Positions 1 to 10,069 of a stretch of DNA of 64,000 nt are shown in pieces. Source of the stretch: Tetraselmis striata (taxonomy: Eukaryota; Chlorophyta; Chlorodendrophyceae; Chlorodendrales; Chlorodendraceae); contig VCJN01001116.1 of NCBI GenBank assembly GCA_006384855.1, positions 124,001 through 188,000 of the forward strand, in the 5' to 3' direction. Numbering within the stretch: position 1 is the first letter of the stretch; every line of letters starts with the position of its first letter. The position numbers were made by a program, and so were the translations under genes. Below the pieces are notes generated by a model. It was not told where the DNA came from, ran no database searches, and worked only from the letters and a program-made list of their open reading frames with translations.

Positions 1-679
1 AGAACACACCATGAATACTACACAACATATATTCCGACTCATTCCTTCAAAATATTGAATTATTTTTCGACCTGTGGGCCAAAATGAATGTTATGGGTAC
101 AAAAAAGGAAGAACATTAGACACTTACCCACCAAAGCAAAGCCTGTAACAGCGTCTAAAATCAAGCAAATTTTTTAAGGACCCGGTGCGCTTGGTGATTG
201 TGCACGCATTGCTCCATGCAAAAGCACGTTCTGATGGTCTGACCGGCTGGTGCCCACCGTCACAAGAGCAAAGCAAAGAGCTGGCCAACGGGGCGGATTC
301 TGCTGGGGAAGAGCCGGAAACGGAGAATAGCCCGGGATCTAAGAAAGCATTGGACGCGGCGAAGCAGCGTGATTGGGAAGAAACTGCGATCGAGGGCGGA
401 GATGACGGCGAGGAGGTGGAGGATGCAGGACGGAGGTAGACACACCATCTGAGAATGCGCATGATGCACAGTGTCATCACAGGCATTGTGTCTACCGCAC
501 ATACTGTGTGAGCCACATGCAGCTGAGCTTGGCATGTATATCCGGTCTTCCCTACAGGTTGCGCTCACAGCAAGCCGCGAGCAGGCATCTCCCCGATGCT
601 GCGCCAGTATGTCCACGCCGTTGACATCAAACAAAAGTAAGCAAGTAGCTTTTTAAGGTCGAAGGCGGCGCAAAACTCA
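1..679. other. No recognisable gene
   Basis: I see no supported gene here. Short open frames exist on both strands, but none shows a domain, codon bias or splice structure I trust. The stretch may hold upstream exons of the sialyltransferase-like remnant that follows, but I could not join any. Confidence 0.4.
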
Positions 680-1018
680 ATGAGCAATTTGCATATGTTC
701 CTGTTTGAGCAGGACCGAGAGGCAAGCGACGTACGACCTGTGGCAGGCCATATTGAAAATGGGAGCGATGCCTTCTTGGCGCGGCGCGAGCCATCAGTGG
801 AGTACGACGCAGTTCTCCTCGCACTGCAACTGTGTCAGGAAATTCATGTGTATGGCTTCCCGGAGCTGACATTGGAACGGGCAAGGGGCGCCCGCCATTG
901 ACCGCAGATACTTTGGCGCAGTGGTGTGTGACACCTTTCCATGGGAGTTATTCGCCTCACTGATAAAGTTAGCTGTGCTGCGGTGCTGCAACCTCAGGTG
1001 GAAAGCATGAGCCTGAGG
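680..1018 (+). pseudogene. Sialyltransferase-like (GT29) C-terminal remnant
   Basis: The frame from 680 contains PSVEYDAVLLALQLCQEIHVYGF split as PSVEYDAVLLALQLC and QEIHVYGF. This resembles the small sialyl motif of family GT29 glycosyltransferases, where PS-x-G precedes a hydrophobic helix and a C-x-x-V-x-x-(Y/F)-GF ending. That frame stops at 899. A second frame starting near 897 reads IDRRYFGAVVCDTFPWE, which could be the following very-short-motif region, so a frameshift or a small intron separates the two. Family knowledge says GT29 enzymes are Golgi type II membrane proteins. Neither an N-terminal anchor nor a large sialyl motif was found upstream. I call it a remnant or a terminal exon of a gene I cannot assemble. 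An unrelated protein is possible. Confidence 0.35.
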
Positions 1019-2015
1019 TTGAACGTGTCGGATGACGTGGCGAATGAGGCTGCGGTGTCACAGTTTGACGTGCATAGCTTCAACCCCTACCAGTGAGCAC
1101 CTCCGCCTCCGCACTAGACGGCTTGAGGTCTTTCAGGCAGCTGTGTGTTGGTTGCGAGTGGACAATGACACATGTGTTGTTAACTTTGGTGATTGGCTAT
1201 GGTGCAGGGGAGTGTACTACTCCGGCGCACCAGAGCATGTGCTGCTGCTGGCAATGGCAGCCTCTGGAGCTGCTCGGCTGGCAGCGGATCTTGGTGCAGG
1301 GAGCGCGAGCATGTCGGGCAGCGGGGCTGACGTTGTGGCCATAAGGGATTTCCAGCGGCAAGCGGCTTTGTCGCAGCAGCGGCGCGACCGCATAGATCAA
1401 ATCGACTTTGAGAGAGTGCTATGGCGTGCCATGAGCATGGCAAACTTGATACACCTTCATTGAATACGCATCACAGAGATATAGCCTCATGACAGTTATT
1501 CGTGGAACGCAAAAAGTGCGCACAGAGGTGGCGGCAGTGTAAATGTTTTCGAGCAGTAAGGCACCAGCAGTGGCAGAGCGGCAGTAAGTGGCGAACCAGC
1601 TGGCGGTAGGCGACAAGATCCGATCCCGCCATATCTCAGCGTGCACTGTTAAAGTACGACCGTAGCTAACTGTGGGCACGCGACTAAGGTGGTTTACTAT
1701 GTAGTTCCACTGACAAGTGACAAGCACGTGTATGCAATGTCACGTATATAGCAGCAAGCGGATGAGACTCAGAAGGCATTGGTTACATCGGCGTTGAAAA
1801 CACAATCGGAAGAGCAGGGGTGATCCGGGTGCATACAATAAACAAAAATATACCTGAAAGTGCACAGGTGGTGCTATGCAGCTGGAACGGGTCGATGCGG
1901 CGTTTGTGAAGGTGGAATCGCGCCCAAAACAAGCTTGTAAATAGCTGCAATCCATCTTCCAATGTATGGATTGGGGCATCTTGCGTAGAACGGCGTGCGC
2001 TGATTGGCACGTTCT
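1019..2015. other. Unassigned interval
   Basis: An open frame of 143 codons starts at 1032 (plus) but has no recognisable domain. The rest is AT/GC-mixed sequence without a clear gene. It lies between the GT29-like remnant and the 3' end of the coiled-coil gene on the minus strand. Confidence 0.3.
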
Positions 2016-3537
2016 TCAGTGGGTGAAGGGTCCCCACTTGTGTAGGCACTCGAATGCATCCACTCGAGTGTCGAGCTCCGTGACCATGTTGCTGAGCCGC
2101 AGGTTCTCGCCTGTGACCTCCGTGACCCTAGTGTTGAGCCGAAGGTTCTCGCCTGTGAGCTCTGTCACCGTGTTGCTGAGCCGCAGGTTCTCGCATGTGA
2201 GCTCCGTGACCTTTTGGTTGAGCTCCACGTTGTCGCTCCTGAGCTCCTCCAGCTGACCATGGACGACCTCCATTTTCTGGCCCCAAGCGGTGTTTTGGTC
2301 AGCAATTGCCCTATTCCAGTGCATGTCCCGGTCATGGAACATAGCGTGGACAGCCTGCGCAGCCTGCGCGGCCTGCATGTCGGCATGGTGTTGATGCAGA
2401 GCTAGCTCTTGTCGCCATGCCTCAGCTTCCCGATGCTTCTCCATGGCGGCCTCGTGATTGTCATTGACCCGCTTGATCTCTTGCTCTGACAACTGCTTCT
2501 GGAATGCCGCCGCAGTCAGCAATTAGAAAACAACATTGGATACTAAGTTGCAATAGGCTTAAAAACAAAATCGGCCAATCAACTTGAGCGCTAAACAGTC
2601 AAATCAGCATGTTGCAATTCAAGTCTGTCTCATCATCTATGTTCTAGGCGGCAACCTGTTTGGCATCCTCCTCCCGCCGGGCCAGGTTCAGCACAACCTG
2701 TCATCCACAGGGAGCAACAGTCAGTAAAGCAATAAGCAATTGAAGACAGTTCGAGAAAACAAATCGGGCGGGGAGGTGCCAAGCCAGGGGGTCAGCATGT
2801 TGCGATTCAGCTCTATTTCATCCTAGTTGGCAACCTGCTTGGTTTCGTCCCGCTGCTGGGCCAACAGCTGTGTAAACTCCTCAGCTGCAGCCTGCAGTTG
2901 GTCAACAACAGCAATACGCAGTTGGTCACAATGAGCACTCATCACAGGCCAATTCTGTGCGGTGCAGAGGCACATCAGCATTTTGCTACTCAGTTCCATT
3001 GGCCAAAGGTCAAACAACCTCCTTGGCCTTCCTGGTCACACTCGCAATTTGCTTCTCGATACACTTCTGCACAATCTCTTCGAAGGAATCATGGCGCTTT
3101 GTCGACTCTTCAGCCGCCTCGTGCAGGTCAGTGGACCCTGGTAAATCAGAATATGGTTAATTAGAAACGCATCACTATCACAATGTGAGCTGGGTCGCAG
3201 TACAGGTATATGGAGCTGGCTACTGCACAAAGTAGTATCGACTTCAATTCATATGTTCGTCTGCTGAAAATTTGTATGCAGCACAATAATCCATACAGCG
3301 ACTATGCCACATGCCCCCCCCCTTCCTATTCATATATATAAAGGTGTCTTTCTATAAATGTATATCTACCCAGATGGCAAAGGCCGCGATTCAAAACAAC
3401 AGTTCGAGTACAAGCCTGGAACCGGGGTGCGTCGCAGCAGTCTCAGAGGGACGAAGGGCTCCATTCTGGTAAAAGTTGCGTTTGGGAGGAAACGGAGCAA
3501 AGCCTGGCAGGGGACTGGAGGGAAGAGAGACGCGGAG

Positions 3538-3568
<31 letters not shown>

Positions 3569-4046
3569 AAGGGTGCCGTAACTTGCCTGTGGTGTCTTTG
3601 ATGATAAGCAATGTCCTGCTCCTCGAGGCTTCGGCCCTGGACTTCGACTGCTTACCGGCTTGCAGTCCACCCACCGCAGAGTACTTGCCTTGCTCGCCGT
3701 GCACCCTATCGCGCTCGGTCGCTGAAGTCCTGGGAGAGCCGTCTGGGAGGCGAGTGAGCACGAGTCCGCCGGCACCGTCACTGCTCGGCCTGTCGACTTG
3801 GTAGTACCGCACGGGGGTATTTGGCGCAGCCGGGTTCGCAAGCTGATTCGTAGCCTTGTCGATGAAGCCCACATATCCTGGGCTTGACAACTTCACGACG
3901 GGCGAGGTGTCCGGGCTGCCGGCTGCGCCTGTCGAGGAACCGCCCGTCCTAGGCGGCAGCAGCGGCGAACGGCGGGGCTGCTGCGAATGGCGCTGGCGGC
4001 AAGGCGAAGGCGTAGACACCGACCCAGGATAGTCGTCCGTCGTCAT
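2016..4046 (-). CDS. Five-exon coiled-coil protein, function unknown
   Basis: The inferred exons, in order of translation, are 4046-3587, 3137-3019, 2954-2835, 2697-2656 and 2498-2016. Phases agree throughout and give about 407 residues. The start is the first ATG (MTTDDYPG) of the 5' exon. The N-terminal 150 residues are Pro/Ser/Arg-rich and look disordered. The middle exons are short Glu/Gln/Lys-rich helices ending in ETKQ and EDAKQ. The last exon is a long coiled coil with a repeated ELTGENLRLN-type heptad block (about four copies). The first donor is GC (AG|GCAAGT); the others are GT. The three downstream introns resemble each other. I do not recognise the family. A scaffold or cytoskeletal role is only a guess from the coiled coil. 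Confidence 0.6.
3539..3566. repeat. Poly-G run
   Basis: An uninterrupted G run of about 28 bases lies inside the first intron of the coiled-coil gene. Similar long G or C runs occur in introns and intergenic DNA across this window. Confidence 0.9.
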
Positions 4047-5489
4047 GCTGTCAGACTCGAGGGCAATGCACTGCCGCAAAGCTCCCCGACTCGGTGGAAA
4101 AATAGGAAACCGTCCACACGAGGCGGCTGCGGCAGGCCAGGGAGGGCCAGCAGGGTGATTGCGCCGGCCGTACGAGCGCGCCGACCGGAAATCCGCCCGG
4201 AATGCTGAGCTAGGGACGCCGAGGAGGGACGAGCAGCCGGGCGGGCGGTCGCCAGCGCCTAGGGGAAACGCATAGTTTCACGGGCTGAGCGCAACTTAAG
4301 GCGAGCTCGCGCTCGAGCTTGTGCGAGGCAAGGATTTCGTCGACGGCGAGGTTAGGTATGCTGGAGTATTCTATTGTCTGCGCAACTGCGAGCCGCGTCG
4401 TCTGCGCTGAGCTCGCGGCACTGGGAGTCGGGTACGCGCGCAATCGCCAGTCAACTTTGACCGAGTGTCGACCGGTTGGTCGGGCATCCCTGATGCGAGC
4501 AGCAGTTCGAGGTATGAAAGTGTTGGACGATATTTATCTGATTTCCAAAATTATATTGGATGTCCACAATTTATATTCTTGCCGTGACGATGATAATATC
4601 ATATATGTGCCGGACGGTATCACATTTAAAATGATAAGAAAACATGGATTTATTTTTACATTTTTCTCTATCTGCTTTATCAATCCTGAACACCGTTAAT
4701 AATATCGTTAATCCTTAATACTGTACCTCACTCGGCGCATCGAAAGGCGGAATTAATTAATCATTTAAATAAAGATGTCTCATGTCGTAGGGATGATCAG
4801 TCATAATACATTAAAAAAAAGCCAGGATGCGCGCGAGTGACCACCAGAAAGCCCTCAATGATTGGATGCCAAAACAGGCGGTCTTAAAAAATTGTTCCGA
4901 TTTTTTAGTATTTTCCTGATGTCCATTTTTGGCCCTATTTCGGACAATCATGAGGGCAAGGCTCATATCTCCCGGTCCCGGGTGTCATCCGACCCCGGAG
5001 CTTCAGCCCCTTGTGTATCTCCTTCCCCCTACCATGGTGACTTATCTCAAGTCAAATAGGGCTCATCTAGTATTATTTAGGGTTTCTAGGGTTTATGGCA
5101 ACACCACATATGGGTAATTACACGCCAATTCCGTTAATTATAGAATGACAATAAGAAAAGGCACTTGCTTGCTTTGGCTACATCGACCGTGTGATTGCGC
5201 ATCACAACGCTTGCCGGCATCACCTTGCTTAGTAGGCCCCTCGGAATCTAGGACCAAGGCCAACAAGAAGACCGAGACAACCGCGGATGAGGGAGCAAGC
5301 ACTAGCTAGTAAGATGTGGTTGCTGCGGCAGCTGCGACAAAGAAGGCCACAACAACCAAGACACAGCCGGAAAATCTAGCGAATGATGGTGCAACAAACC
5401 CCAACGTAAACCGCACCGCAATACAAACCGCCGCTCCGAGTCTTGTTCCCCTACCTCCTCTTATATGCGTCACGGCGTGTGAAAGAGAT
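4047..5489. other. Intergenic, GC-rich then AT-rich
   Basis: The first 450 bases upstream of the coiled-coil gene are GC-rich and probably hold its promoter. From 4,500 the sequence becomes AT-rich with no supported gene up to the DIRS-like remnant. A 126-codon open frame at 4319-4699 lacks any domain or composition expected of a gene. Confidence 0.4.
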
Positions 5490-5837
5490 GGCGTGAGTGG
5501 CAAAGCATCGGCGCGATCGAGCAGGTTTTGGACTGGATCCACCGAGGGGGTCGCATCAAGTTCAAGGTGGGCGAGCGACGATCGGCACCTTTCAACCACG
5601 GCGTCTCTATGAAGGAAGCCACCTCGTCTCAAGTAAACTTCATGGTTAGGGAGCTACTGCGGTTCGAGCGCATCGCAATATGGAAGCAGGGACACACCGA
5701 CCATCGGGTCTCCAGGTCCCCAAGCCCGGCACCATCGAATGGCGCCTCATCGTCGACCTACGCATGCTCAAACGCCACTGGTCGGAGCTGCCGATGGCCT
5801 ACGAAACTCTCAAGCACCTTTGCGACACTGTCAACAT

Positions 5838-5839
<2 letters not shown>

Positions 5840-5868
<29 letters not shown>
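5840..5868. repeat. (GA)n microsatellite
   Basis: About 14 GA units directly follow the first half of the DIRS-like RT and mark the left side of the DNA inserted into it. Confidence 0.9.
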
Positions 5869-5871
<3 letters not shown>

Positions 5872-5954
5872 AAAACAACCAAAAGTGGTATGCAGTGGTG
5901 GATGGTGCAAAGGCGAGAGGCTAGAGGGGTTTGACGATAATAAGAAAATGGTTA

Positions 5955-6318
5955 TCACAACGCTTAACACATGGCAGCCTTAATATACATTACATATAAC
6001 GTAGTCACAGGTACTCATTGTACTAGAACTCACATGTACTAACTCGTAGTACATCGTACTCGTATAATTGTCACATTACATTCCTCCCCCCCTTGCGAGA
6101 ATTCTCAACATGAGCGGGGTTCGGTCCGGTGACGTTTGCATTACCGGTATAGGATGCTGCCGCCTTGTAGCCATTGAGGCGGTATCAGTTAGCCTCCGGA
6201 GCACAACGCTTACCACATGTCAGCATTATATAGTACATTTACCTGTAGTCACATGTACACATTGTATTAGCACTCACACGTAACAACTCTAGCATATCGT
6301 ACTCGTATAATTGTCACA
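5955..6318. repeat. Pair of ~118-bp direct repeats, TRIM-like
   Basis: Copies at about 5955-6076 and 6202-6318 share ACAACGCTTA, then a GTAGTCACA...ACTCAC core and the ending TCGTACTCGTATAATTGTCACA. They flank about 125 bp of unique DNA. The whole lies between two parts of a DIRS-like RT that should be contiguous, so it is inserted DNA. The layout resembles a tiny non-autonomous LTR element (TRIM), but I found no clean target duplication, primer site or TG...CA ends. Confidence 0.5.
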
Positions 6319-7075
6319 CCTTGATTCGCAACCTCGCACGGAGCGGCAACTGGTTTGCCTCCCACTACCTGCAACATGGCTACTACGCCCTTGGAATTCG
6401 GGAGGAGGACCACGACTGATGTATGTACGGCGAACTACCGCGGGGAGCTTTGGTGGATAGCGTGCCTCCCGAGGGGGTGGTCCGGTTCCGCCAATGCACG
6501 TGCGCCTTCACGGACTACCTCCATGACCCTCCCGCGGCCACGTCGCCGGCATCAAGCCCGCCGGCGCGCAAGCCCATCCGGTGCTTTCTCCGGAATACGC
6601 GGAGGAGCGGGGAGCGCATGCTTCCCTACATACTTCGACGACTTACTATTGCTAGCGGACTCGCGGGAGGCGGACTACGCCCTACAGACCCGCATTGACG
6701 CCCTACTCGACCACCTCGGCCCGACTCGCACCTCCAAGAAGGGACACAGGGAGCCCATGCATGATGGCGAGCACCTTCGCTTGGAAACGGACCTCAGGCG
6801 CTGCGAATTCCGCGCGCGGGCGGAGAAGTTGGTGACGCTAGCCCGAATGGCCAGCGGCTTCCTCGGCCGCGCCGCCTCCAACCGCCGTTGGCTGCCCGAC
6901 AGCCAGCTGGCCTCTTTTGCGGGGAAGGCTCAATTCCTCTACCTCGCGATAGCGCCCGCACGGTTCATCTTGCGAGAGTTGCACTGCGTGCTGGCCACTC
7001 GGCGAGGATGGGGCGGAGGGGGGGGTAAGGGGGGGAGGGTAACTGGCGCATCGGCCGAAGCGCGACCATGAGTGG

Positions 7076-7085
7076 TGGACGTTGG
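7076..7085. repeat. Target-site duplication of LINE copy A, left
   Basis: TGGACGTTGG occurs here and again at 8766-8775, immediately outside the LINE fragment. Confidence 0.85.
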
Positions 7086-8765
7086 GTTTTTTTCGCCCCG
7101 GGATAGGACTGGCAGTGAAACCCTTGCAGCGTCTCTACGACGGCCGTTTCGGCAGCAAACCATTTACGGAAAGCCATGGGTAGGCGACGCTCCGTTATAG
7201 TCATCAAGCAAATTGCCGATGCATTCTGCAAGACTAATTGGAGGCCAGTGACATAATTTCCAACACTGTTGTTGGATCACCGTCTAAACCACTGCCATGA
7301 AAATACCCGGCAGTGACCACGAAAGGTCCGCCCTACCCGTTTGGGCGTCGGCCCATTCGAGTAATGCGAGTTGGGGCAAGCCCCAACCCGCCGAGCAAAG
7401 CACTTCGGGAGTGCGATACATGTGCAACAAAGAAGGCTATGTGAGGGAGGGCCCGACGCCATAGCTGGAAAAATTTCCCGTTCATAGAAAAATCCAAGGC
7501 GCCGTGAAGGGAGGGGGGGGACCCTGCCCAAAATGAAGGCAGTCAAGTCCTCGGGTGTTGACGCAGTAACTTGACTTTTAATAAACTCCCTGAACTCCGG
7601 AACTAACAACCAAAAATTATGACGGTGATACCCCCACCGTGGGCACTCCACCAACAGTCATATGTTCGATAGTCTCAGATTCACCTCCGCCAAATGCAGG
7701 GCAGTGTTCCAGGAACCGCTCAGGCATGGCATGAATCCGGGCCAATCGGCGGGTAGTGGGAAATACTCGGGTGCGTAATTGTATCATAGTGTGCAGCCCG
7801 GCCACAACTCCCTCGGGGACACCCACACCGTACTGTGGCTACGGGTTTGACGCATAAGACGCCTGGACATATATACCCCATGTTTTATTGCGTGCTAACG
7901 ATGCCGACGATTCGTAACGCGCGCGCCCAGGCACACCGATGCCTTTACTAGTTTAGCGGCATCGCGCGCGGCTAGTGACCTTCACTCAAGTGGAAAGTGC
8001 GCCCCCTCAGCTAGCCCTACGTTCGCCCTAGCTAGTCGATCTAACCACCGCACAGTCCCCGACGTCCACGACCGTGTTAGGGCGCGCCCGACTTGGCTGA
8101 TCTACTAATAAAATGGGTTATACATGTATTAAAGTCGGATGCTTTAAGGAACGCCCGAGCCCGTGCCTTAGCCTCTATGGGCGCAATATCCAACTCCCGC
8201 ACCATCGGTGCAATAGCCACCCCAGGGGAATTTTACCCACCCCAATGAGGCACCGCAAGCACTGATTGAGTACGGTTTGTAATTTATTTGCGCCGCTAGT
8301 TCTATCCATGCCCAATACTTCACACCCGTAAGTTAAAACCGGCAGTACACATGCTTTAAAGACAGCCACACGCACACTAATAGGAATTATGTCCCGTCCA
8401 CAGACCAATACCGAATCGAGCGCCTCAATGGCGCGCTTACCCTTCTTAACCCGGTCGTCTACAGTGTGTTGCATACCCAAATTCGACTGAATGACCGTAC
8501 CCAAATACCTATATTCATTCACAACTGGTACCCGTTCCCCCCCAAGCTGCCATCGGGAAGCTTGTTCGCGTAAAGCGGTCTCGTCGGAATGTCGGCCTAC
8601 TGCCATCACCCCACACTTACGTACCCCAAACCCCATAAAATGGTCCCCTCCGTTCACTGCGAGAAGTGGGCGAACATGGCATGCACGTTATCGAACGAGC
8701 ATGTGATACCAACATCGTCGTCCGCGTATAACTTACATGGCACCCTTGGTGGTTGCCTTGCCGTT
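7086..8765 (-). mobile_element. LINE copy A (non-LTR retrotransposon), 5'-truncated
   Basis: On the minus strand, from 8765 down, the element encodes the late RT region (GDHFMGFGVRKCGVMAVG, YRYLGTVIQSNLGMQ, VLPVLTYGCEVLGMDR), then a C-terminal C2HC region around CPAFGGGESETIEHM near 7,690. The 3' end reads CCCCGGGGCGAAAAAAA-like at about 7,090, so a short A tail abuts the left target duplication. Both flanks carry TGGACGTTGG. It is truncated at the 5' end inside the RT and carries several frame breaks. Compared with copy C it lacks about 390 bp near the end of the coding region. The same family supplies the split copy at 43.7-58.5 kb. Confidence 0.85.
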
Positions 8766-8775
8766 TGGACGTTGG
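8766..8775. repeat. Target-site duplication of LINE copy A, right
   Basis: TGGACGTTGG matches 7076-7085. Removing the LINE rejoins the DIRS-like element at HEWWTL. Confidence 0.85.
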
Positions 8776-9830
8776 TACCGGCAGTCTGGCACTCTCGATC
8801 TTCAAGCCAATCGAATCAGCGTACCTCCACGCAAACTCCAGCGGCTACGGACGGGGAGCAGTTCTCAACGAAATTCCTCGTACCAAGCGCGCGGTTTCTG
8901 GCACGATTCCGACCGCAAGCAACACATCACGTGGAAGGAATTGCGGGCGGTAAGTTTGGCAGTCGAATCCTTCATGCCACTGCGTTGACGACGGATACAA
9001 GGACAATGCTACTGCACAAGGACAAAACCGCGGGAGTGGCAACCTTGACCTCGATGACCTCACGGTCACCAGTAGCGACTACAGGTAATAATGATGCAGG
9101 AGCTGCGGCGATTGTGGCACCTCCTAGACACGCACGACATCATCATCCGACCCCGGTACATCCAGTCGGCGGCCAACGTGTGGGCCGACCGACTGGCAGC
9201 TCAACCCCTGCACTATCTCCTACTTGCAACGCATCTGGGGACCGCATACGGTCGACAGATTCGCCTCATGGAGAACGCGCAGCTACCCCGCTACTATTCT
9301 CGCTGGCGCGCCCCGCGTTCTGAGACTGTGGAATCTCTCCATTTGCCGGACGCTTTCTCGCGCAGGGAACGCAATTATTGCAATCCCCAATGGACGCTGC
9401 TGGACGACATGGTCGCCAAGCTGTGCCAGTCGTGTGCCGCCGCGACGGTCGTCGCGCCGCACTGGCCGGGCCGTCGGTGGAACCAACAGCTGCTGGAGCT
9501 CTCTGACGAGACGATCGTCTACCCGCCTACCCACGACCTGTTCTTTCCCGACAGGCTCGGGGCACGCGTTGGGGCCGGACGACCCGCCTGGAGCTTGGCG
9601 GCCTTTCAGCTGCCGCTCCGGCCTGGCTTTACGCCCGGCGGGGGACCCTAGCGTGCCCCGGCCTCCCCTAGTCTGACGAGCGCGGGCGGAGTGCACGGCA
9701 TTCACGAGCGCACGGTACCCGTACGATCCCGGCGCGCGCCGCGTTACAGCTCTCCATCAAAGCTTTGTGGACTGCGACGATGAGTCAGGACCTCCGCGGC
9801 GTGAAACAGTACGGTACAAAGGGGTGCTCG
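8766..9830 (+). pseudogene. DIRS-type RNase H and connector, broken
   Basis: The block contains YLHANSSGYGRGAVLNEI, ARGFWHDSDRKQHITWKE, RYIQSAANVWADRLAAQP, PRYYSRWRAP and VVAPHWPGRRWNQQLLEL. This is the order seen between RT and recombinase in DIRS/PAT-type elements. The pieces lie in more than one frame. A residual frame at about 9,650-9,830 may be the first part of a recombinase, but it is too short to call. Confidence 0.65.
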
Positions 9831-10069
9831 AGAGATTGCTTAATGACTGCATAACTGAGCTGTCCATAATTTCCGCTGACAATGAGCTCTATATGATCAA
9901 AAGCCGTTGCTATAGAGTGATTGATCCGGTCTATTTATGCTGTGCATGTAAAAGTTACATACCGGCAAGCAAGTGAAATGGTCCAACTTCAACTAGTATT
10001 TATTGCGTGTCACAAATCTCTACAGACGGCGCAGCCTCGCGAGCCCAGTCATCCTCGGCGCTCAGGCTG

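Larger units (their letters stand above)
5490..7085 (+). pseudogene. DIRS-type reverse transcriptase, broken
   Basis: The first half (5490-5838) reads WIHRGGRIKFKVGERRSAPF, then switches frame into the KPGTIEWRLIVDLR block, then runs into a GA microsatellite and an insert. The second half (about 6335-7085) contains GNWFASHYLQHGYYALGI, the YFDD catalytic box at about 6630 and a thumb-like ARFILRELHCVLATR segment. The Y-x-DD aspartates are present. It ends at HEWWTL, where the LINE target duplication begins. Several frame changes mean that no single reading frame survives. Confidence 0.7.
5490..9830 (+). mobile_element. Decayed DIRS-like retroelement, interrupted by a LINE
   Basis: Reverse transcriptase and RNase H blocks of the DIRS type (tyrosine-recombinase retroelements) occur in order but in shifting frames. 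The RT starts with GAIEQVLDWIHRGG and continues to VPKPGTIEWRLIVDLRML. After about 0.5 kb of foreign DNA it resumes with LQHGYYALGI, ACLPRGWSGS and YFDDLLLL. A LINE is inserted at 7086-8765. The RNase H follows (HANSSGYGRGAVLNEI, ITWKELRAVSLAVESF, RYIQSAANVWADRL). I see no tyrosine recombinase after it, although the weak piece near 9,760 may be its start. Frameshifts, stops and insertions show it is dead. Confidence 0.75.

Noticed and set aside
4319-4699. 126-codon frame in the AT-rich interval
   Set aside because: Composition and lack of domains fit chance. No related copy is seen.
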